Origin: Larkinella insperata
Lineage (GTDB): Bacteria > Bacteroidota > Bacteroidia > Cytophagales > Spirosomataceae
Length of the DNA: 64,000 nucleotides
Assembly: GCF_026248825.1 (NCBI RefSeq)
Contig: NZ_CP110973.1
Span: forward strand, 4,733,501-4,797,500
Direction of reading: 5' to 3'
Every line of letters begins with the position of its first letter. Position 1 is the stretch's first letter. Made by a program: the position numbers and the translations under genes. Below the pieces are notes generated by a model. That model ran no database searches. It worked only from the letters and a program-made list of their open reading frames with translations, and was not told where the DNA came from. This document shows, in pieces, positions 33,747-42,866 of this stretch.

Positions 33747-35090
33747 TTAATTCTTAATGGGCCGATCAATGATCATGATGGGCGATTTTTCGTAGTCTTT
33801 TAAATACGCTGCGTAGTATTCGTTCGTCATTAGCTCGAACTGGTAGTGATGTTCGCCAAACCGACGGGCATTTTTATGAACGTAACTTCCCCAGAAAGAA
33901 GCAATATCGGTTGGCGAGTATTTGTTTAATTGTTCGTTTTTTATTCGCTTGCCATTCAGCCAGATTCCAAATATATTCGGATTTTTCCACTCCTCAAATT
34001 GCAGTTCGGTTGGCGATTTTTTCGGATCCGGAGGAATAATTTTGACCAGTTTTTTTTCCTCCTGCGTTAACTCTGAATACTTTTTAGGCTTCCTGCCCTC
34101 CTTGGGATACCCCCACCCGAAAAGAACAGGCACGTCTTTATACAGCTCTTCCTTGGATTGATCGGGCTGTAAATAAGCTTTAACCGACGGCTTGGTAAAT
34201 TTCGGTTTATTCACCTGGGCCGCCGTTTTTGCGCTGAAAACAAACGCTAAGATGGGGGATAGCGCCAGGACGCTTAATTGAATTATGCGCGCTTTTGTTC
34301 TGGAAGTTTTTTTCGTCATCATAAGAAACCGCTGTTTGGTAATTTGAAACGTTAAACTACTGGTTAATAACGCGGGAGGAAGACCGGAAACCTTGCTCAG
34401 GATCAGTTGCTGGTAACGAGAAACCTGTTGGTGGTGCTTGTTGACCGCATCGTCCGCCAAAAATTCGTGATTTAGTTGAATGGCCTTTCTGAGCCAGATA
34501 ATTAGCGGGTTAAACCACATAAAAACCAGGAGAAGCTCAACCAGCAGCAGATCGAACGAGTGTTTTTGACGCACGTGGGCAAGTTCGTGGGTAAGTAGTT
34601 CCGGTTCTAAATTGGGGTTCTGAAAGGCTTTTTGATCGACAAAGATGTAATGCAAGAACGTGTACGGCAGGTTCGGACCTAAACCAGAAACCAGCGTGGC
34701 ACCTTCAAGTGGTCGTTTCGGACTGTGTTTAATTCTTTTGATCAATACCGCCAGATTTCGCAAAAAACGGCCCATCAAAACCGCCGAAACGACGCTGTAA
34801 AAGACCGCAAGAAAGGAGGTGATCGAAGCGCTGGTTTCAACCGGCAGGGCGCTGAAATTGCGGGCGAAACCTGAATAGATGCTCTTGAATCTGATGGGGT
34901 CGGGTTGAGAAACAGGAGGGGCATTGATAAAGATATCGTACGCAATAAGCGGAACCAGTAGGGAAAAGAGCAGGGCCGACAGCAGGTAGAACCGGTTGAA
35001 TACCGGCATTTTTTCCCTTTCGAGAAATAGCTTGTAGATCCCAAACAGGATCATCAGGCAGAAGCTGGACTTTAGAAGATAAACCATCAT
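33747..35090 (-). CDS. BlaR1-like M56 family membrane metallopeptidase
   Basis: A 447-residue membrane protein. Four N-terminal hydrophobic segments surround a cytoplasmic M56 zinc peptidase domain with HELAH at residues 168-172 and a further segment near residue 280. The C-terminal 170 residues are a polar periplasmic domain (PDPKKSPTELQFEEW, KNARRFGEHHYQFEL) that shows no penicillin-binding SxxK/SxN sensor. The signal sensed is therefore unknown and need not be a beta-lactam. It overlaps the BlaI-like repressor gene by 4 bases; on induction the peptidase would cleave the repressor, as in BlaR1/BlaI pairs. Confidence 0.85.
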   Translation of the reverse strand: MMVYLLKSSFCLMILFGIYKLFLEREKMPVFNRFYLLSALLFSLLVPLIAYDIFINAPPVSQPDPIRFKSIYSGFARNFSALPVETSASITSFLAVFYSVVSAVLMGRFLRNLAVLIKRIKHSPKRPLEGATLVSGLGPNLPYTFLHYIFVDQKAFQNPNLEPELLTHELAHVRQKHSFDLLLVELLLVFMWFNPLIIWLRKAIQLNHEFLADDAVNKHHQQVSRYQQLILSKVSGLPPALLTSSLTFQITKQRFLMMTKKTSRTKARIIQLSVLALSPILAFVFSAKTAAQVNKPKFTKPSVKAYLQPDQSKEELYKDVPVLFGWGYPKEGRKPKKYSELTQEEKKLVKIIPPDPKKSPTELQFEEWKNPNIFGIWLNGKRIKNEQLNKYSPTDIASFWGSYVHKNARRFGEHHYQFELMTNEYYAAYLKDYEKSPIMIIDRPIKN

Positions 35091-35461
35091 TTTTTCTTCT
35101 TTTGAATTTCGGTGTCGATAATCCCGCGGAGTGTTTCCAGTTCTTTTTCTGATAAACTGGTTTGGGTCGTGAAAAAAGAAGCGAACTGGGCAACCGAGTT
35201 GTTGAAAAAGTTTTTAATCAGCCCGTTGACGTGCGTTGAAAAATAGTCTTCCTTGCTCACAAGTGGATGATACTCTCTCGAATTACCGTATTCTTTATAT
35301 CCAATAAATCCTTTTTCAATGATGCGCTTCAGCAAAGTGGCGACCGTCGTAGGGGCTGGTTTTGGCTCCGGATAGGCATTTAACAGATCGCGCATAAAAG
35401 CCGTCTTCATTTCCCATAAATAATTCATAAGTACCTCCTCGGCTTCGGATAACTTCATCAT
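35087..35461 (-). CDS. BlaI/MecI/CopY-type repressor
   Basis: A 124-residue winged-helix repressor: LSEAEEVLMNYLWEMKTAFM (about residues 3-22), the recognition region TTVATLLKRIIEKGFIGYKE (about 38-57) and a C-terminal dimer helix. Its promoter carries two TACAnnTGTA-type sites, the known BlaI/MecI motif. It is followed with a 4-base overlap by its M56 partner. Target genes other than the pair itself are not evident here. The start is the first of two adjacent ATG codons. Confidence 0.9.
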   Translation of the reverse strand: MMKLSEAEEVLMNYLWEMKTAFMRDLLNAYPEPKPAPTTVATLLKRIIEKGFIGYKEYGNSREYHPLVSKEDYFSTHVNGLIKNFFNNSVAQFASFFTTQTSLSEKELETLRGIIDTEIQKKKK

Positions 35462-35476
35462 AAATACCGTAAATTC

Positions 35477-35506
35477 TACAGTTATAGATTTTGTACTACA
35501 AATGTA
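35477..35506 (-). promoter_or_regulatory. Two BlaI-type operators
   Basis: TACAaaTGTA at 35497-35506 is a perfect match to the BlaI/MecI motif and extends to CTACAaaTGTAG. TACAgtTATA at 35477-35486 matches at 7 of the 8 fixed positions. The centres are 20 bases apart, about two helical turns, as expected for two repressor dimers on one face of the DNA. Confidence 0.78.
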
Positions 35507-35528
35507 GAATATAAGTTTAAAAAAACAA
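35499..35528 (-). promoter_or_regulatory. Promoter of the blaI-like/M56 pair
   Basis: On the minus strand TTG (35528-35526) is followed after 19 bases by TACATTTG (35506-35499), a perfect Bacteroidota -33/-7 pair. The -7 box overlaps the perfect BlaI operator, so repressor binding would block RNA polymerase directly. The blaI-like start codon is 38 bases further on. Confidence 0.75.
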
Positions 35529-35618
35529 GCGTAGAGAAAAAGTTAAATCGTAAAGTTGGTTTTTCGAGACGGCACATTAGACCCGGTATGAGTTCCGGGC
35601 CTTGTCGAAAAGCCGTAA

Positions 35619-36086
35619 TTAAAAAGGGTTCTGGAGGATGAAGCCATTCCAGTCGAGCGCGGATTGGTAGGAGTATTCGCGCCAGTTGCCGATCAGTCCG
35701 TCGCGGATCCGGATGCTGACCATGCCGTGCGTTGTGGAGCCGTAGTTCAGGGAAAATTCCCCGGAGCCGGTCTGGGTCTGCTCGTCGAAGGCCAGGTGGT
35801 GCCAGACCATCTGCGTAACTTTCGGGCGGCCTTTCCAGCCCCCGAAAAACTCAAAAATCCGGTCGCGGCCCCGGTAAATCTGCTTGTTCGGCGGTTCGGA
35901 ATAAATGGCGTCCAGCGCAAAGCAGTCGGCCGCTTTACGACCGTTGTTTTCGTTTAATCCGGCGGCAATGGTCTGCATCAATCGCAGGAACTCCGCCCGG
36001 GTAATCGGTTTTTGACGGGATGATTGGGCGGTTGACGTAAAGAGTACTCCGAAAAAGAAAAAAGCAAGCAGGAAAATTTGTCTCAT
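35619..36086 (-). CDS. Exported SnoaL/NTF2-like protein
   Basis: A 155-residue protein with a signal peptide (about residues 1-21, ending STAQS). An NTF2-like alpha+beta cone follows (MQTIAAGLNENNGRKAADCF, then YSEPPNKQIYRGRDRI). The family covers small ligand-binding proteins and a few isomerases or hydrolases, and no catalytic residues can be assigned with confidence. It stands alone, 157 bases upstream of the blaI-like gene's start. Confidence 0.7.
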   Translation of the reverse strand: MRQIFLLAFFFFGVLFTSTAQSSRQKPITRAEFLRLMQTIAAGLNENNGRKAADCFALDAIYSEPPNKQIYRGRDRIFEFFGGWKGRPKVTQMVWHHLAFDEQTQTGSGEFSLNYGSTTHGMVSIRIRDGLIGNWREYSYQSALDWNGFILQNPF

Positions 36087-36322
36087 ATTTCAGGCAATGG
36101 GGGCGCTCCTTTGCTCAACGACCAGCCGGCTGAATCATTGTTGGCGGCTCAACGGTTCCCGTAAATTTCTGCCCGTCAATCCGGCATAGCAGAGCGATAA
36201 TAGCCACTGCGCCGGGTCAGTCGGAATTTTCTTGACGGCTACGCTGACCTGCACGGCATTGACCAACCGGACCGGCAACTTTTACGAATCCTGCTGGTTA
36301 TATAAAGAAAATCACACCTTGT

Positions 36323-36604
36323 ATGGAAAGAATGTTCATTGTACGCGCCGTTGGAGTTGATGAATTCGGCGTAGAAACGCCCACCACGATTCCCATGAAG
36401 TTGGCCGAAGAGCCGGAAGCTGAACTGATCGTTGAGGATCTGGACACCCAGTATCCACACCTGAAACACCGGGTGGTTGAAATTGAAGAACTCAAAACAC
36501 CCGGGCAGGTGGAGGATTGGCAGAACTCGTATCTGGGAACGGTATTCGGATCGGAACACCAGGAGGGAGATCAGGACGGGAAAAGCAATACCCCCGCTAT
36601 TTGA
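36323..36604 (+). CDS. Small acidic protein of unknown function
   Basis: A 93-residue acidic protein (many Glu and Asp, for example LAEEPEAELIVEDLD and VEIEELKTPGQVEDW). There is no signal peptide, membrane segment or known motif. It may start at the second ATG (36332, MFIVRAVGVDEFG). Codon use is like that of its neighbours and it fills a gap otherwise without genes, so it is probably real. It is convergent with alaS; a hairpin lies between the two. Confidence 0.5.
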   Translation: MERMFIVRAVGVDEFGVETPTTIPMKLAEEPEAELIVEDLDTQYPHLKHRVVEIEELKTPGQVEDWQNSYLGTVFGSEHQEGDQDGKSNTPAI

Positions 36605-36623
36605 CCCTGAATGGGATAGAGTT

Positions 36624-36668
36624 GGTTTATAGTGACCTCGGAGTCACCACCGTCAGTCACTATAAACC
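36624..36668. terminator. Hairpin between convergent genes
   Basis: A perfect 13-bp inverted repeat (GGTTTATAGTGAC at 36624-36636 and its complement at 36656-36668) encloses a 19-base loop. An alternative inner stem GTGAC/GTCAC (36632-36636 with 36643-36647) competes with it. It lies between the small acidic protein gene and alaS, whose stops face each other. There is no long T-run, so termination is plausible but not certain. Confidence 0.5.
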
Positions 36669-36684
36669 CGACCTCAAACGCTTT

Positions 36685-39339
36685 TTATTGCAGCAATTCC
36701 CGGCCTTTGGCCAGCGCCCGGTCGAGGCCGCTGGCATCCGAGCCGCCCGCCGTGGCAAAGAACGGTTGGCCACCGCCACCGCCCCGGATTTCTTTCGCCA
36801 GTTCTTTCACCAGGTTTCCGGCATGGAGGTTCTTGTCCTTAATCAATTCCTCCGGCAGCATCACGGCCAGTTGCGGTTTGCCGTTGATGTCGGAACCCAG
36901 CACCACCGCGAGCTTGTCCACTTTGGCTTTCAGATCGTAGGCCAGTTGTTTCAGCGCATCGGCCGATGGCACTTCCACGCGTTCGATGATCACAAAATGG
37001 CCGTTGCTGGCGTGAACTTTGGTCAGCAGATCGGTCTTCACCTGCTGCAATTTCTCGGCTTCCAGTGCTTCAATTTTCTTTTGCAGCTGGCCGCGTTCGT
37101 CCAGCAGGCTCTGCACGGCTTTCAGCACGTCTTTCGGTGCTTTCAGCAATTCCTTCAACTGGTCGAGTGTGGCCTGCTGTTCGTTCAGGAGCGCCAGGGC
37201 CCGCTCAGCCGTAACGGCTTCAATCCGGCGAACGCCCGTTGAAACTGAACCTTCCGACGTAAACTTGAAAAGGCCAATCTGCCCCGTCGCCGGAACGTGC
37301 GTACCCCCGCAAAGCTCAACCGAGTAGCCGGGATCAAACGTGATGACCCGGACAAAATCGCCGTATTTTTCACCGAACAAGGCCATGGCGCCCAGTCCTT
37401 TGGCTTCTTCGATGGGGACGTTACGGCGTTCGTCGAGCGGAATGTTCTCCCGGATTTTCTCGTTGACAATCCGCTCCACTTCCGCCAGTTCCTCGTCGGT
37501 TACTTTGGTAAAGTGGGAAAAATCAAACCGCAGCGCATCCGGACCGACGTACGAGCCTTTCTGCGCCACGTGTTTGCCCAGTACATCCCGCAGGGCCGCG
37601 TGCAGCAGGTGAGTGGCCGAGTGGTTATCGGAAATGGCGGTGCGCCGGTCGGCATCCACTTTCGCCAGAACGTTCGCGTGATTATCCAGCACATCTTCCA
37701 GGTCCTTGTCGTTGGAAACGTGGATGATCAGGTCGTTTTCTTTCCTGGTATCCGCAATGCGCACTAGGACTTTTTCGTCGCCAACGTGCACTTCCAGCAC
37801 GCCAGTGTCGCCAATCTGGCCCCCCGATTCGGCGTAGAACGGGGTCCGATCCAGCACGATCTGGTACTGAGTGCCCTGTTTGTTCTGCACTTTCCGGTAT
37901 TTGGCAATCCGCGCTTCGGCCTGCACCTGATCGTAGCCCAGGAATTCAACACCGTCGATGTCGTGGAGTTCGGTCCAGTCGCCGGTGGAGGAAGACGCAT
38001 CTTTCCGCGACCGCTCTTTCTGCTGCTGAAGGGCTTTCTGGAAACCGGCTTCATCAATTGAAAAGCCTTTTTCGCGGGCAATCAATGCCGTTAAGTCCAC
38101 CGGGAAACCGAAGGTGTCGTTGAGTTCAAAAACCGTTTCCCCGTCGATGGTTTGCTGGCCTTTTTCGGTCAGTTCCGCCGTAATTTTGTCCAGCAGTTTC
38201 AGGCCGTTTTCCAGTGTGCGCAGGAAAGCTGCTTCTTCTTCGCGAATGACCGTGGCCACAAAATCGCGCTGGGCGTTCAGTTCCGGGAAGACATCGGCAA
38301 ACTGCATTGCCAGCGTCGGCACGAGTTTGGTCAGGAACGGTTCGGTAAAGCCGAGGTACGAATAGCCGTAGCGAACGGCCCGGCGCAGAATCCGGCGGAT
38401 GACGTAACCCGCCCGCGCATTTGAGGGAATCAGGCCGTCGGCAATGGCGAACGAAACCGCCCGGATGTGGTCGGCAATCACGCGCATGGCCACGTCCGGA
38501 TATTCGCGCTGTGAACCTTTATAGGTGATACCCGACAGCTCTTCGATCACCCGGATCGTGTGCGTAAATACGTCGGTGTCGTAGTTGGAGAGTTTGCTCT
38601 GGATGGCCATGCAAAGCCGTTCGAAACCCATCCCGGTATCGACGTGCCGGGCGGGCAGCGGTTCCAGCGAACCGTCGGCCTTGCGGTTAAACTGCATAAA
38701 GACGAGGTTCCAGATTTCGACCACCTGCGGGTGATCGGCGTTGACCAGTTCCTTGCCGGGTTTCTGATCGATGTCGGCCTGCGGGCGCAGATCGACGTGA
38801 ATTTCGGAGCACGGACCGCACGGACCCGTATCGCCCATTTCCCAGAAGTTGTCTTTTTTATTGCCGAGAATGATGCGGTCTTCGCCCACGATCGGTTTCC
38901 ACAAATCCCAGGCTTCCTGGTCGAAGGGAACGTTGTCTTTCTCGTCGCCCTGAAAAACCGACACATACAGACGGTCTTTCGGCAGTTTATACACGTCCGT
39001 CAGCAGTTCCCAGGCCCAGGTAATGGCTTCCTTCTTGAAATAATCGCCAAACGACCAGTTGCCGAGCATCTCGAACATCGTGTGGTGGTAGGTGTCGAAA
39101 CCCACATCCTCGAGGTCGTTGTGCTTGCCCGAAACCCGCAGGCATTTCTGCGTATCGGCCACGCGCTTGGCCGGAGGGGTTCCGTTGCCCAGGAAAAAAT
39201 CTTTAAATTGGGCCATTCCCGAGTTGTTGAACATCAGCGTGGGGTCGTTTTTGGCAACCAGGGGCGCGGAGGGCACAATCAGGTGGTCTTTACTGCGAAA
39301 GAAGTCTAGAAAATGCTGGCGAATTTCGGAAGAAGTCAT
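36685..39339 (-). CDS. alaS: Alanine--tRNA ligase
   Basis: An 884-residue class II aminoacyl-tRNA synthetase, full length. The catalytic core begins at MTSSEIRQHFLDFFRSKDH, with the motif 2/3 regions MLGNWSFGDYFK and MGFERL. The editing domain carries NHSATHLLHAAL and CGGTHVPATG, whose His and Cys residues bind zinc. The C-terminal DHHA1-like domain holds the G-rich tail GGGGGQPFFATAGG. It charges tRNA-Ala and hydrolyses mischarged Ser and Gly. The start is the ATG at 39339; 19 further upstream codons are not conserved-looking. Divergent from the MerR gene with about 105 bases between. Confidence 0.97.
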   Translation of the reverse strand: MTSSEIRQHFLDFFRSKDHLIVPSAPLVAKNDPTLMFNNSGMAQFKDFFLGNGTPPAKRVADTQKCLRVSGKHNDLEDVGFDTYHHTMFEMLGNWSFGDYFKKEAITWAWELLTDVYKLPKDRLYVSVFQGDEKDNVPFDQEAWDLWKPIVGEDRIILGNKKDNFWEMGDTGPCGPCSEIHVDLRPQADIDQKPGKELVNADHPQVVEIWNLVFMQFNRKADGSLEPLPARHVDTGMGFERLCMAIQSKLSNYDTDVFTHTIRVIEELSGITYKGSQREYPDVAMRVIADHIRAVSFAIADGLIPSNARAGYVIRRILRRAVRYGYSYLGFTEPFLTKLVPTLAMQFADVFPELNAQRDFVATVIREEEAAFLRTLENGLKLLDKITAELTEKGQQTIDGETVFELNDTFGFPVDLTALIAREKGFSIDEAGFQKALQQQKERSRKDASSSTGDWTELHDIDGVEFLGYDQVQAEARIAKYRKVQNKQGTQYQIVLDRTPFYAESGGQIGDTGVLEVHVGDEKVLVRIADTRKENDLIIHVSNDKDLEDVLDNHANVLAKVDADRRTAISDNHSATHLLHAALRDVLGKHVAQKGSYVGPDALRFDFSHFTKVTDEELAEVERIVNEKIRENIPLDERRNVPIEEAKGLGAMALFGEKYGDFVRVITFDPGYSVELCGGTHVPATGQIGLFKFTSEGSVSTGVRRIEAVTAERALALLNEQQATLDQLKELLKAPKDVLKAVQSLLDERGQLQKKIEALEAEKLQQVKTDLLTKVHASNGHFVIIERVEVPSADALKQLAYDLKAKVDKLAVVLGSDINGKPQLAVMLPEELIKDKNLHAGNLVKELAKEIRGGGGGQPFFATAGGSDASGLDRALAKGRELLQ

Positions 39340-39444
39340 GGTACCTTTGGGGCCGTCTGTACCAATCGGACGACGACGGATTGAATTGTTTTGCAAATTT
39401 ACGGAAAACTTGTGTTTCTTCCGGGCAGATCGGAAGTTTGTTCT

Positions 39445-39774
39445 ATGGAGGAGTTAACCAAACGGTACTATGGCATCCGGGAAGTGGCCGACATGCTGGA
39501 TGTGAACATTTCGAAACTGCGGTTTTACGAAAAGGAATTCCCTTCGCTCAAACCCCGGAAAAACCGCGCCGGTGACCGAATTTATACCAAAGATGACATC
39601 GAACACCTGCGGGAAATTCTGGAGCTGGTGGAAGAAAAAAAACTGACGCTGGAGGGCGCCCGCCAGCACCTGAAAAGCCGTAATTCCCGCCAGACGGAGA
39701 TCAAGCAAATGATCAGCCGGTTGCGGGAAATCCGCAAGTTCCTGGTCGAAACGCGGGATCAACTGGAAGGCTAA
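39445..39774 (+). CDS. MerR-family transcriptional regulator
   Basis: A 109-residue MerR-like regulator: the winged helix-turn-helix YYGIREVADMLDVNISKLRF-YEKEFPSLKP (parts quoted), about residues 8-40, then a coiled-coil dimer helix to the C-terminus. No cysteine ligand-binding site is visible, so it is not a metal sensor of the classical kind. This short stand-alone type is common near alaS and dprA in Bacteroidota. The start at 39445 leaves a normal MerR N-terminus; 18 codons upstream in frame are rejected. Confidence 0.87.
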   Translation: MEELTKRYYGIREVADMLDVNISKLRFYEKEFPSLKPRKNRAGDRIYTKDDIEHLREILELVEEKKLTLEGARQHLKSRNSRQTEIKQMISRLREIRKFLVETRDQLEG

Positions 39775-39933
39775 CGAAGAAGTTGCGTTTGCCCGCTCCA
39801 GTTGGCTTATCAGCAAAGGCCGGTTTTCGAACTCCGACCCGGCTGGACCAAAGCCGGAACACACAAATTTTATAGGTCTCTCCGTTACTCCGGCACCCGG
39901 TCCGCGTCTTGATAGAAACCAGTTGCTTACCGA

Positions 39934-41040
39934 GTGAATCTCCCTGAATTATTCTATCAGTCGGCGTTAACGTCCGTGCCCGGCGTGGGTGGCGTTCTGA
40001 TTCGTCAGTTAATGAGTTATTGCGGCTCGGCGTCAGAAGTATTTCGGTCGTCGGTGGCCCGGCTTGTCAAAATACCCGGAATTGGAGATGTGACGGCGCG
40101 GGCGATCCTGCATCCCGAGGTGTTGCGGGAGACCGAACGGGTGCAGCAGCGGTGCGAAAAACTGGGCGTTCAGCAACTCTTCTACACGGATTCTCAGTAT
40201 CCGGCCCGGCTCAAAGCGCTCTACGATGCCCCGCCGATGCTGTACTGGCAGGGGCCCGCCGATCTGAACACCGACCGAACCATTGGCATCGTGGGAACCC
40301 GTCAGGCCACGGACTACGGTCGCCGGATCACCGAAGAACTGGTTCAGAACCTGCAATCTTACCGCCCGATCGTTATCAGCGGTTTAGCATACGGAATTGA
40401 CATTGTGGCCCACCGCGCCAGTCTGGTCAGTGGTCTGCCCACCATCGGTGTCATGGCCAGCGGTCTGGATATAATCTACCCGCACGTTCACGCGAAAACG
40501 GGGCAGGAAATGCTCCGGATGGGCGGCCTGCTGACCGAAAATCGGCCGGGAGTGAAGCCCGATCCCCGGTTGTTTCCGGCCCGCAACCGGATTATCGCGG
40601 GTCTGAGCGACGTGGTGATCGTGGTGGAAGCTGCGGCCAAAGGGGGTGCCCTGATCACCGCCGAGTACGCCAACAATTACCACCGGGAGGTGTTTGCCGT
40701 GCCGGGTCATCTGAATCAGACGTTCTCGCAGGGGTGCAACAAATTGATTCGGGAGAACAAAGCCCAGATTTACACCAGGCCGGAGGATATTGTGGAAGCG
40801 CTGAACTGGGATCAGACGGCTGGTAAAACCGCGCCAGCAGAAAAAACGCTGCTGGCGCTGGAGTTTACCGAAGAAGAAAGTCAGATTTTGGCGCTTTTCC
40901 GGCAACAGGCCGATTGGCACATCGACGAACTCAGTTGGCGCAGTCAGGTTCCGGTTAGTAAACTGTCGTCGCTGCTGCTGAATCTGGAGTTCAAAGGAAT
41001 TATCCGAAGTCTACCGGGAAAGAAATTTCAGTTGAATTAG
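39934..41040 (+). CDS. dprA: DNA-processing protein DprA/Smf
   Basis: A 368-residue protein. An N-terminal helix-hairpin-helix/SAM-like part (TSVPGVGGVLIRQLMSYCGS, about residues 14-33; IPGIGDVTARAIL) is followed by the Rossmann-like DprA core, with GIVGTRQATDYGRR (about 114-127), VISGLAYGIDIVAHRAS and AAAKGGALITAEYA. A C-terminal winged-helix domain (about 305-368) completes the normal architecture. DprA loads RecA on incoming single-stranded DNA in transformation. Translation starts at GTG (39934). Confidence 0.94.
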   Translation: MNLPELFYQSALTSVPGVGGVLIRQLMSYCGSASEVFRSSVARLVKIPGIGDVTARAILHPEVLRETERVQQRCEKLGVQQLFYTDSQYPARLKALYDAPPMLYWQGPADLNTDRTIGIVGTRQATDYGRRITEELVQNLQSYRPIVISGLAYGIDIVAHRASLVSGLPTIGVMASGLDIIYPHVHAKTGQEMLRMGGLLTENRPGVKPDPRLFPARNRIIAGLSDVVIVVEAAAKGGALITAEYANNYHREVFAVPGHLNQTFSQGCNKLIRENKAQIYTRPEDIVEALNWDQTAGKTAPAEKTLLALEFTEEESQILALFRQQADWHIDELSWRSQVPVSKLSSLLLNLEFKGIIRSLPGKKFQLN

Positions 41041-41042
41041 TC

Positions 41043-41087
41043 CGTACCGGCAAACCGGCGGGTGTTTCCGTCGAGTCTGCCGGTACG
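41043..41087. terminator. Hairpin between convergent dprA and DUF4394 gene
   Basis: A perfect 10-bp inverted repeat (CGTACCGGCA, 41043-41052; TGCCGGTACG, 41078-41087) with a 25-base GC-rich loop fills the 52-base gap between the two stop codons. It lacks a clear T-run on either side, so I call it a possible bidirectional terminator only. Confidence 0.4.
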
Positions 41088-41092
41088 TCAGG

Positions 41093-42673
41093 TTAAAAAC
41101 CTAAGCCAATCGCAAAACCGCGCACCGTAGTCGGGAATTGACCCATGTTGGTCAGTGCTCCGCTGTTGAGGTCGATGTGGTAGAGGTTGGTGGTTGTCCC
41201 GCTCGTCAGCAGGGCATAGCCTTTGTTGCTGCGCCCTCCAATATCGAAACCGTTTGTAGCCGTAATGGTGATGCCCAGCGGACTCCCCCCGACCACCGTT
41301 CCGGCGTTGGGCGGAATCTGGCGGTACAAACGGTTGGAGTAATCGTCGAGATCGTACAGTACCGTGGTGGTCGCGCCCTGGTAATTGTTCGTGTACGCAG
41401 CCGCCCGCACCGACGGTTTATCGACGGCATTCGGCCCGTAGTTGAGGGTGCCATCCACCGCCACTTCGCCCGTAACGGGGTTGATGCGCAGGTTTTGTCC
41501 GGAATTGCTGATGACCCGGATGCGGTCAACGGTCGGGTTAAAATCAAAACCGTAATCGCTGCCAGTCAGGGTCGGGGTAAAAGCACCCATGCCAATGACG
41601 TTAGCCTGAGCGTTGGTGGTTCCGGCCGGATAGGTGATCGCGTAAATACGGCTGGAGTTGCCCAGAGCGTACAACTGCCCCGTAGCCGGGCGCATGTCGA
41701 TGCCGCGGATGGTTTCGCCCGGTTGCAAACCGGTGATGGTCCGGAGGGTCGGGTTGATGTCCCAGGGATTGAAGATCAGCAGGTTGTTGCCACTGACAGC
41801 GTACGCAACGGGATCGGTCGGAATGGCCAGGCCAAGGTACGACTTGGTGCCCAAATCGCTTAGTTTCTGGAGGTTTCCATTGGTCAGGTTGACGTGGCCC
41901 AACTCCGACTGATCGCCCACCCGGTAGACGAGCAACGCGTGCTTATTGTCGGACGAAATATCAAAACCGGCGGTGCTGGCGATGTCTTTGCCCAGCGGCC
42001 CTACTTCCACCAGCGTACCGTTGTTGGGCGGGTTCTGGAGGTACAGGCGGTCGGAAGCCGGATCGACGTCGTACAGCGCGGTGCTGCTGGAAACGCCCCG
42101 GCTGTTGGTGTAGGCAACTGCCGAGATGGCCGGGTTGGTGCCGCCGTTAATTGCCCCATCCTGGCCCCCGGGCTGAAGCAGGCCGGTGTTCGGGTTCAGG
42201 CGCAGGTTCAGACCGGTGCTGGTTACAACCCGAATCAGATCGACAGTGGGGTTGAAATCAAACCCGACGGCGTCGCTGTTCAGTCCGGGGCTGAATGGCT
42301 CACTGCTCACTGCCCGGGCGGTGCCAAATTCCTGGTCGATAACGTAAATGCGGCTGCTGCTGCCCAGACCGTAGAGCTGGCCGGTAGCGGGCCGGAAGTC
42401 GATGGCCAGAATTTTTTCGCCCGGCTGTAACCCCGTGATTTCGGTATCCGACAAATTGCCCATCGGGTTGGCGATGCTCTTCTTGTTCAAATGGTTGTCG
42501 TCCGTCAGAACAAAAAACTGAAGTTCCGTTGCACTTTCCCGCGCCCCGCTGTGTCGCTTAGCCGCTGATTGGAGGGGCTCCTCCGGGTTGGTACATGCGT
42601 TTAGGCCCACCAGGAGGGCAACCGCCCACGCGCCCGCGGCCGTACGGAACCGATTGTTCGCAATCGTAGTCAT
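41093..42673 (-). CDS. DUF4394 lipoprotein with two tandem propeller-like repeats
   Basis: A 526-residue exported protein. The N-terminus has a signal ending in the lipobox-like VGLNAC (cysteine about residue 27), so it is probably lipid-anchored. The body is a tandem duplication of a DUF4394 unit (about residues 48-275 and 280-526). Both halves carry ITGLQPGE, RPATGQLY-LG-SSRIY, GFDFNPTVD-IRV and PNTG or PVTG. The family has unknown function; the repeats suggest a beta-propeller. It is monocistronic, with dprA convergent downstream. Confidence 0.82.
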   Translation of the reverse strand: MTTIANNRFRTAAGAWAVALLVGLNACTNPEEPLQSAAKRHSGARESATELQFFVLTDDNHLNKKSIANPMGNLSDTEITGLQPGEKILAIDFRPATGQLYGLGSSSRIYVIDQEFGTARAVSSEPFSPGLNSDAVGFDFNPTVDLIRVVTSTGLNLRLNPNTGLLQPGGQDGAINGGTNPAISAVAYTNSRGVSSSTALYDVDPASDRLYLQNPPNNGTLVEVGPLGKDIASTAGFDISSDNKHALLVYRVGDQSELGHVNLTNGNLQKLSDLGTKSYLGLAIPTDPVAYAVSGNNLLIFNPWDINPTLRTITGLQPGETIRGIDMRPATGQLYALGNSSRIYAITYPAGTTNAQANVIGMGAFTPTLTGSDYGFDFNPTVDRIRVISNSGQNLRINPVTGEVAVDGTLNYGPNAVDKPSVRAAAYTNNYQGATTTVLYDLDDYSNRLYRQIPPNAGTVVGGSPLGITITATNGFDIGGRSNKGYALLTSGTTTNLYHIDLNSGALTNMGQFPTTVRGFAIGLGF

Positions 42674-42866
42674 GTTTCAAAATAGTTTGAATGGTTGAAT
42701 AGATAGGATTCAACAGGTTTACGAACGAAGTGGGGCCTTTAGATTTGCAGAAAACAAAAATCCTAGGGTGCGGAACCGATGAAAAAATGCAATAACTTAC
42801 TAATTAGTAAGTTAAGTAGTGTTGGTTCAACAAAAAATAAACGGGAATGCAGGAGAAGGGGATTTC

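Noticed and set aside
33747..35461. Reading the BlaI/M56 pair as a beta-lactam resistance system
   Set aside because: The membrane protein lacks the penicillin-sensor motifs and no beta-lactamase gene is nearby.
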